Below are positions 1 through 5,183 of a DNA stretch of 6,583 nucleotides, piece after piece. A program made the position numbers and the translations under genes. Source of the stretch: Planctomycetota bacterium (GTDB lineage: Bacteria > Planctomycetota > Phycisphaerae > UBA1845 > PWPN01); NCBI GenBank assembly GCA_020346805.1, contig CP070790.1, positions 1,287,104 to 1,293,686 on the forward strand, read 5' to 3'. Positions within the stretch are counted from its first letter, which is position 1. Each line of letters opens with the position of its first letter. Below the pieces are notes generated by a model that was given only the letters and a program-made list of their open reading frames with translations, made no database searches and had not been told where the DNA came from.

Positions 1-3000
1 GTGGGGCGAGGCCCAGGATGGTGGTCAGCGAGGTGAGCAGGATGGGGCGGAGCCGTTGTCGGCCGCCCCGAATGACCGATTTGTATACCGAATGTCCCTT
101 GGCTACTTCGTGATTGATAAAGTCCACCAGAATAAGGGCGTCGTTAACCACAATCCCGGTGAGGGCCACCATCCCGGTCATGGAGAGAATGGTCATCGGG
201 TAGCCCATAACGTAGTGTCCGACGATTACGCCGACCAGCCCGAAGGGGATAGCCAACATTACGATGAGCGGTTGAATGTAGCTTTTGAACAAACCGGCCA
301 GCAAAACAAATATAGCCAATACCGCAATAAAGAAATCGCGTTTTAGCGAGGCGAACGACTTTATGGTCTCGTATTTTCTGCCGGCAAAAGCGATCTGCAG
401 GCCGGGCAGTGCACGTATGAGCCAGTTGATGTCTGTTGCAGACAGCTCAGCGAGAATTTCTTCGGCATTTCCACGCCTTTGGTCGACGTCGGCGGAGACA
501 ACCACAGCACGTCGCTGATTCACCCGCCGAATGGCCGAACTGCCCCTGGTCTCCACCAATTCAGCCACCTCGCAGAAGGGGACCATGTTTCCCGAGGGGG
601 TGGCGATTCGCATGGACTCCAGTTCGTATATTTGACGGCGTCGATCTTCGGGGAAGCGTACGCGGATATCCACGTCTTCATGGTTGCGTTGAATGGTTTG
701 GGCTTCCAGACCGTAAAGGGCCCCGCGTACTTCAGTGGCCAGCATTTGGGTGGTCAGGCCCAGGGGGCGGGCCGAATCGAGAAGGGAAATCTGGACTTCC
801 CGCCGGCCGTCCTCGAAATCGTCGGCAATGTCGTATACCCCATCGAACTCGGCCAGCCTGGTCTTCAGTACGTTGGCTGCGTTGCGTATGTCTTCGGTTC
901 GCTCGCTGGTAACCTCGATTTCAATCTCGGCCCCGCCGGGTCCTCCCTGCATGGTTAAGAATTTCATGGAGTTTACCCCGGGGATATCTGCGGTTTGACT
1001 GCGGAGTTGGGCGATGATCTCTTCACTGGTTTGTTCGCGTTCTTCCAGGGTCGCCAATTCTATTATTGCCTGTCCCAGGTGCGATCGTTCGCTAAGCAGT
1101 ACTCCGCCTTGGGACATATTCATTTGTGCCCCGACCAGCGTATTGATCGATTGAGTGGCGGGATTATTCATGGCCGAGTCTTCAAGTACCTGCATGGCTT
1201 TTTGTGTTTCTTGGGTGGGGGTTCCGACGGGCATTTCCAGATCGACGATGATGGTTTCGGAATCCATCTTTTGCATGAAAACGAAGGAGACCCTACCGCC
1301 GGCGTAGAAACCGAGAGAGGCAATCAGCGCCGATACGACTGCTGCCACGGTGACGTAACGATATTGAACGGCCAGGTGCAGGATTCGTTGATATTTGTCG
1401 CCCAAGATGCCCAGTACCGCACGTTGTTCGAATCTGCGGATGGGGCGGGATAATTTGGCGAAGATATGGCGAGGCGGCTCGGTACCCAAATCACGTCGGA
1501 CCGGTTTTAACCAGTCGGCCAAATGGGCGGGCAGGATGGAAAGGGATTCAATCAGAGAGACGGCCAATGCACAGGAGACCACCACCGGCAGAACTCCCAT
1601 GAAATCGCCAATTTGTCCTTCGATGAACAACAGGGGGAGGAAGGCGGCAATGGTGGTTACAATGGCGATAGTTACCGGCCAGGTAACCTGTTCGGTGCCT
1701 TTGATAGCCGCCAGCTTTGGATCTTCGCCTCGTTCGATGCGGGCATAGATGTTTTCGCCCACCACGATGGCATCATCGACGATCAGGCCCAATACTACGA
1801 TCAGCCCGAACATGCTGATCAGGCTGAGAGTTTCGCCGATAATTTTCATCAGCATGATCGCGCCACAGATGGATAAAACCAGTCCCATCATGACCCAGAA
1901 GGCGACCCGCCAGTTTAAAAAGAACATCAGCGACACGAATACCAATAACAGACCCCATAACCCGTTACGTTTAAGCAGATTCAATCGTCCCTCGATGAAA
2001 CGGGCCAGGTTGTTATGAGTGGCGATGTGAATGTTATTTGGGTAGGGATTGTTGAACGCCTGTTGATAAATATTTACCGCCGGCGTGGAGACACCGAACA
2101 GCATCTTGATATCAGTTAAGTTATCCCATTCTACGAATTTTCGGCTCTTACCGGAAACGAAAGCCTTTACTTTGGTGGCGATATCGACGGCGTCTTGTTT
2201 GACGGTCTTGTAAACGGTAATGCTCACCGCCGGTTTACCGTTGAATCTGCCATAGACTTCGGTATCTTCAAATCCATCGACGACCCGCCCCAGATCGGCG
2301 ACTCGTACTACTCGGCCGTTGGGCGTGGTTTTGACAATAGTATCGCTTATCGGATCTGCTTGATCCGATTCACCGAGGGTTCTGACGGCAACATTTTGCC
2401 CCGGCGTTTTTAGCTGTCCGCCGGGCAAGTCGAGATTTGTCTGATGGATAGCCTCGGCAATTTGAGAGAGTGATAGCTTGTAGGCGATGAGTTTTTCCGG
2501 TTCGACTTCGACGGTTAACTCGTCTTTCCTTATACCGGAAATTTCCACATTGCTGATTCCCGGCAGCAATAGTAAATCGTCTTTAAGTTTTTTGCCGGCC
2601 GCCTTGAGCGTTTGTTCGTTAACATCGCCGAAAAGCGATACCTGAATAACGGGGAGATGGGGTTCGAACTTGGTGACCTGTGTTTCCTCCGCTTCTTCGG
2701 GTAGTTCATCCTTATCGATGGTGTCGATAGCGGCCTTGAAATCGTTCACCACCTGATCGATATCTTTGGCCTCGTTGGTCATGGTAACCACGAGGGTGCT
2801 GAGGCCCTCGGAGATATTTGTCTCTATTTTTTCGATGTGTTCGATGTCTTTAATGGCCTCTTCGATTTTTATAGAAATGCTTTTTTCCACTTCGGTAGGA
2901 GTTGCCCCGGGATATACGGTGTTGATTACGACTTTATTGGGACGAGACTCGGGTAGCAGTTCGCGGACCAGAGTAAAGCCGCTGTATATGCCGCCGACGA

Positions 3001-3067
3001 TAATGGCGATCATCAGTACGCCGACTAAAACGGGATTTTCAACGCTAAATTTGGCCAGTGAGGTCAT
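1..3067 (-). CDS. HAE1/AcrB-type RND efflux transporter, inner-membrane permease subunit (3' end beyond window)
   Basis: Proton-driven inner-membrane pump of a tripartite efflux complex; substrate cannot be told from sequence. Translation from the ATG at 3067 stays open for 1022 codons to the left edge, so about one and a half membrane helices (end of TM11, TM12) and the tail are missing. Visible: TM1 at about residues 13-33; the family motif YPGATPTEVE at 52-61; TM2-TM6 at about 369-518; the TM4 proton-relay pair D431-D432 in VDDAIVVGENI; a second periplasmic lobe; TM7 near 590; TM8-TM10 from about 890; and a TM11 stretch with RLRPILLTSL. The TM10 segment reads GIVVNDALILVDF, with N975-D976 where AcrB has K940-N941. 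About 34 residues (310-343) before TM2 look inserted relative to AcrB. The start overlaps the adaptor stop (ATGA), implying translational coupling; the RBS is weak (GAG). Family call is firm; drug versus other substrate is unknown. Confidence 0.95.
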   Translation of the reverse strand, partial: MTSLAKFSVENPVLVGVLMIAIIVGGIYSGFTLVRELLPESRPNKVVINTVYPGATPTEVEKSISIKIEEAIKDIEHIEKIETNISEGLSTLVVTMTNEAKDIDQVVNDFKAAIDTIDKDELPEEAEETQVTKFEPHLPVIQVSLFGDVNEQTLKAAGKKLKDDLLLLPGISNVEISGIRKDELTVEVEPEKLIAYKLSLSQIAEAIHQTNLDLPGGQLKTPGQNVAVRTLGESDQADPISDTIVKTTPNGRVVRVADLGRVVDGFEDTEVYGRFNGKPAVSITVYKTVKQDAVDIATKVKAFVSGKSRKFVEWDNLTDIKMLFGVSTPAVNIYQQAFNNPYPNNIHIATHNNLARFIEGRLNLLKRNGLWGLLLVFVSLMFFLNWRVAFWVMMGLVLSICGAIMLMKIIGETLSLISMFGLIVVLGLIVDDAIVVGENIYARIERGEDPKLAAIKGTEQVTWPVTIAIVTTIAAFLPLLFIEGQIGDFMGVLPVVVSCALAVSLIESLSILPAHLADWLKPVRRDLGTEPPRHIFAKLSRPIRRFEQRAVLGILGDKYQRILHLAVQYRYVTVAAVVSALIASLGFYAGGRVSFVFMQKMDSETIIVDLEMPVGTPTQETQKAMQVLEDSAMNNPATQSINTLVGAQMNMSQGGVLLSERSHLGQAIIELATLEEREQTSEEIIAQLRSQTADIPGVNSMKFLTMQGGPGGAEIEIEVTSERTEDIRNAANVLKTRLAEFDGVYDIADDFEDGRREVQISLLDSARPLGLTTQMLATEVRGALYGLEAQTIQRNHEDVDIRVRFPEDRRRQIYELESMRIATPSGNMVPFCEVAELVETRGSSAIRRVNQRRAVVVSADVDQRRGNAEEILAELSATDINWLIRALPGLQIAFAGRKYETIKSFASLKRDFFIAVLAIFVLLAGLFKSYIQPLIVMLAIPFGLVGVIVGHYVMGYPMTILSMTGMVALTGIVVNDALILVDFINHEVAKGHSVYKSVIRGGRQRLRPILLTSLTTILGLAP

Positions 3068-4353
3068 TTCATCTCAGTTATTGAATCACGTTCGGAATTG
3101 ATGGCAGTTTTACCTTCTAGTTTGCCGGTTGAGCCGCCGAGGCGAACAGGTGCACCCTCGTACAGGGCATCGAGGTTGCTGGTGATGATAACCGAGCCTT
3201 GGTCAAGGCCGGCTACAATGCTTCGCTCGCGCAAGTTTCGTTTGACGATGATATTGCGGGAGTAGGCCTTGCCCTCCTGGTGTACGAAAACGTGGTTTTG
3301 TTGAATGGACCCTCGCGGTACGATCATAACATTTTCCAATGTAGGTCCTTCAATGGTTGCCCGTACGAAGTAACCGGGGATGAGTTCATGAGTCTGTTTG
3401 GTATTGTCGACTTCCACGAACAACTCAAAGGTTCGTGTAGATTCGCTGGCGCTGGGGCCGATACGTTTAACATATCCCGTCCAGGTTGCCCCTTCGATGC
3501 TGTCCACGGTAAGCATGCATTTGGTTCCAACCTTTACTCGGGGTCTGACGGAAGCGGGCAGTTCGATGGGGACTTCGATGATGCCGGGATCCAGAATGGT
3601 CAAAAGTTCCCGTCCCATGCTAACGTGTTCACCCACTTCCACATGTAGGTTATTAACTTTTCCGTTGAAAGGTGCGGCAATGGTACAGCGATTCAGATTG
3701 AGCTGGGCAAGTTTGACTTCAGCCTGGCTGTTGATGATATTGGCGGCTAACTGTGCTCTTTTTTCCGGCAGCAGGGCCTTACTGTTTTCCAATGATTGCA
3801 GCTCCCTTCGCGTCCGCTCAAATGCCAGATGTGCCAGGTCATATTCCCGTCTGGGGGCCATGTCTCGGCTGTGCAGATTCTTGACTCGTTCGTATTCGCG
3901 TTCGGCGATAGCCATTTCATTTTTTGCAATCGAGATGAGCCGATTAAGATTCTGCTCTTCAACGTCCAATTGAGCCTTTTGAGCCTTAATAGCTTCGAGC
4001 GTGCTTTTGGCCCGGGCCAGGATGTGTTCGTATTCCTTGGTATCGATATGGATAAGTGGCTGACCTTTTTTAACCTTGTCACCTATTTTTAGATTGTTTA
4101 CGATTTCAACAATTTCTCCGGCAACTTGAGCGGATAACCGGGCGTATCGATCAGCCCTGGCGGTGGCGTAGCCGACAATAGGCTCGATAATCGTTTGGGG
4201 ATTAACGGTGACCGCACTGACCAGCAACGGCGCATGATTCTGCTCGACCTTATGCGGTTGAGGCTTGGTGACTACCAAAAGGGTGGCCAGGCCCGCACCC
4301 AGGGTCAGGAAAGATCCGATCAGTATTATTGAAACAATAATTTTGCGTTGCAT
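3064..4353 (-). CDS. RND efflux periplasmic adaptor (membrane fusion protein, HlyD/AcrA family)
   Basis: Complete 429-aa adaptor linking the RND pump encoded directly downstream to an outer-membrane channel. An N-terminal hydrophobic anchor or uncleaved signal spans about residues 5-28; there is no lipobox cysteine, so membrane anchoring by this helix is likelier than lipidation. The first lipoyl-like half is at about 63-105 (KIGDKVKKGQPL at 89-100). A long alpha-helical hairpin, rich in E, K, L and R with heptad-like spacing, runs from about 106 to 222. The second lipoyl half follows (CTIAAPFNGKV at 223-233, GEHVSMGREL at 241-250), then a beta-barrel domain (about 258-335) and a membrane-proximal domain (about 340-405). 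Start ATG at 4353 is preceded by AAGG (4360-4363) at 7-nt spacing. Its stop overlaps the pump start by 4 bases, so the two form an operon. Length and domain order are normal. Specific system (Acr, Mex, Mdt) cannot be assigned. Confidence 0.95.
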   Translation of the reverse strand: MQRKIIVSIILIGSFLTLGAGLATLLVVTKPQPHKVEQNHAPLLVSAVTVNPQTIIEPIVGYATARADRYARLSAQVAGEIVEIVNNLKIGDKVKKGQPLIHIDTKEYEHILARAKSTLEAIKAQKAQLDVEEQNLNRLISIAKNEMAIAEREYERVKNLHSRDMAPRREYDLAHLAFERTRRELQSLENSKALLPEKRAQLAANIINSQAEVKLAQLNLNRCTIAAPFNGKVNNLHVEVGEHVSMGRELLTILDPGIIEVPIELPASVRPRVKVGTKCMLTVDSIEGATWTGYVKRIGPSASESTRTFELFVEVDNTKQTHELIPGYFVRATIEGPTLENVMIVPRGSIQQNHVFVHQEGKAYSRNIIVKRNLRERSIVAGLDQGSVIITSNLDALYEGAPVRLGGSTGKLEGKTAINSERDSITEMK

Positions 4354-4359
4354 GATTTA

Positions 4360-4363
4360 CCTT
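4360..4363 (-). promoter_or_regulatory. Ribosome binding site of the adaptor gene
   Basis: AAGG on the minus strand, 6-7 nt before the ATG at 4353. It is short but well placed, and supports the chosen start. Confidence 0.5.
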
Positions 4364-4397
4364 AAAACATCATCCGCTTAGGCGCACAAGTCCGGTA

Positions 4398-4425
4398 ATT
4401 ATAAGCACTATTAATTGTACGGCAA
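4398..4425 (-). promoter_or_regulatory. Sigma-70-type promoter of the efflux operon
   Basis: On the minus strand a perfect -10 box TATAAT (4403-4398) lies 16 nt downstream of TTGCCG (4425-4420), which matches four of six positions of the TTGACA consensus. Transcription would start near 4391, giving a leader of roughly 38 nt before the adaptor ATG. This is the best housekeeping-type promoter seen in the divergent gap. Assignment is by consensus match only. Confidence 0.6.
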
Positions 4426-4429
4426 ACAA

Positions 4430-4445
4430 CGGTTAACCGATCGGT
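4430..4445. promoter_or_regulatory. Interleaved palindrome CGGTTAACCGATCGGT, candidate operator for the efflux operon
   Basis: Two overlapping perfect 10-bp palindromes, CGGTTAACCG (4430-4439) and ACCGATCGGT (4436-4445), form three alternating CGGT/ACCG half-sites spaced 2 bp apart. The block begins 4 bp upstream of the efflux -35 box, a usual place for an activator or for a repressor bridging a divergent gap. A further CGGTAA (4393-4398) touches the -10 box. Regulatory function is inferred from symmetry and position; the binding protein is unknown. Confidence 0.4.
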
Positions 4446-4533
4446 AAAAGTTTATTTTCAGGTTGATTGGCAATCCGCTGGTGGGTTTTGTGGGAATTGG
4501 AGCCCGGAAAATATTGTGATCCACCCATATTAC

Positions 4534-4572
4534 ATGGTATTAGGAAACCTCAAGGGCCCCTTGCTGTACCAT
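4534..4572. repeat. Nested inverted repeats upstream of the sigma gene
   Basis: Outer arms ATGGTA (4534-4539) and TACCAT (4567-4572) enclose an inner near-palindrome CAAGGG-C-CCCTTG (4551-4563). The sequence TATTAG follows or overlaps both outer arms (4538-4543 and 4572-4577), so there is also a direct near-repeat, TATTAGGAAA versus TATTAGTGAAA. The block covers the putative ECF promoter spacer and could be an operator. There is no T-run, so it is not a terminator. Function is not known. Confidence 0.35.
4543..4571 (+). promoter_or_regulatory. Possible ECF-sigma promoter of the sigma/VIT operon
   Basis: GGAAAC (4543-4548) resembles the GGAAC-type -35 element that many ECF sigma factors recognise. 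GTACCA lies 17 nt further on (4566-4571), where a GTC-type -10 would be expected; the -10 match is weak. If real, transcription would begin near 4578 and leave a leader of about 50 nt before the sigma start, and the sigma factor could drive its own operon. No comparable GGAAC element was seen facing the efflux operon. Low confidence. Confidence 0.3.
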
Positions 4573-4628
4573 ATTAGTGAAATTTGCGTATTTCTGGAGA
4601 CAAACCGTCCCCTTAGGCCATTTAAACA

Positions 4629-5183
4629 ATGATGAGTGACGATATCAACGATGTGCCCGCTGCCTTGGCGGGAGACCGACAGGCGTTCGGTAGGCTCTAT
4701 GATCGCCATGCGGGGGTTGTATTGTCGTTTTGCCGTCACTTTTTGTCCTTGGCGGAAGCAGAGGATGCGATGCAGGAGACGTTCCTTCGAGCCTATCGTC
4801 GGCTTGATCGACTGCATCAATCCGCAAGTTTCAGACCTTGGCTCTATGCTATCGCCAAAAGGGTTTGTTCCGAGCGTCAGCGTTCGATGAAACGTAAGAA
4901 TCGTCATGAGGCCCAGGCGGCAATGAAACGTAATGAGAATGAGTCGGATATAGCTACTCCCATGGAGGTGGTGGAGCAGGCCGAACAGCTCCAACGATTA
5001 TCTGGGGCCCTCGATTTGTTATCCGATAATGAACGTCTGGCTATTCACTTGTATTACCTTGATTCCAATCCTCAAGAGGCTGCCGCCGGTGTTTTGGGAT
5101 TGTCGCGGAGCGGCTTCTATAAGTTGCTGGCCAGGGCCCGGAACCGTCTGGCGGGGCTAATGCGTGAGGTAGAAAAGGCATGA
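4629..5183 (+). CDS. ECF-type RNA polymerase sigma factor (sigma-70 family)
   Basis: A 184-aa two-domain sigma factor directing core RNA polymerase to a special promoter set. Region 2 spans about residues 17-86: DRQAFGRLYDRH, then AEDAMQETFLRAYRRL at 44-59 (core-binding helix), then SFRPWLYAIAKRVC at 67-80 (region 2.3/2.4-like). A charged linker (about 87-118) leads to region 4 (about 124-178), with LSDNERLAIHLYYLD and a helix-turn-helix at 147-174. Its recognition helix reads LSRSGFYKLLARAR, in place of the commoner EGTVKSRLHRAR type. Region 3 is absent, as expected for ECF factors, and the length is typical. A TAA lies in frame at 4623-4625, so translation must start at 4629 or at the adjacent ATG at 4632; the RBS is weak (AGG 4615-4617). 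Its stop overlaps the next ATG by 4 bases, pairing it with the anti-sigma-like/VIT gene. Target promoters are unknown. Confidence 0.93.
   Translation: MMSDDINDVPAALAGDRQAFGRLYDRHAGVVLSFCRHFLSLAEAEDAMQETFLRAYRRLDRLHQSASFRPWLYAIAKRVCSERQRSMKRKNRHEAQAAMKRNENESDIATPMEVVEQAEQLQRLSGALDLLSDNERLAIHLYYLDSNPQEAAAGVLGLSRSGFYKLLARARNRLAGLMREVEKA

Noticed and set aside
56..3101. Plus-strand open frames over the left arm (for example 479-958, 995-1453, 1523-1876, 2766-3101)
   Set aside because: They lie antisense to a continuous, strongly recognisable RND transporter frame on the minus strand, and none has a recognisable domain. Long antisense frames are expected from the codon composition.
3199..4092. 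Open frames inside the adaptor gene on both strands (3199-3648, 3398-3973 and 3796-4092 plus; 3324-3530 and 3747-4082 minus)
   Set aside because: All are overlaid on the complete adaptor frame, which has full domain structure; their products show no motifs.
4481..4516. Plus-strand sigma-70 promoter TTGTGG-N17-ATATTG for the sigma operon
   Set aside because: Both hexamers match the consensus poorly and the spacing is met by chance elsewhere in this A/T-rich gap; not strong enough to annotate.
4530..4994. Minus-strand 154-aa frame across the sigma gene and its upstream region
   Set aside because: It is antisense to the region 2 coding sequence of the sigma factor, crosses the divergent gap, and shows no domain features.
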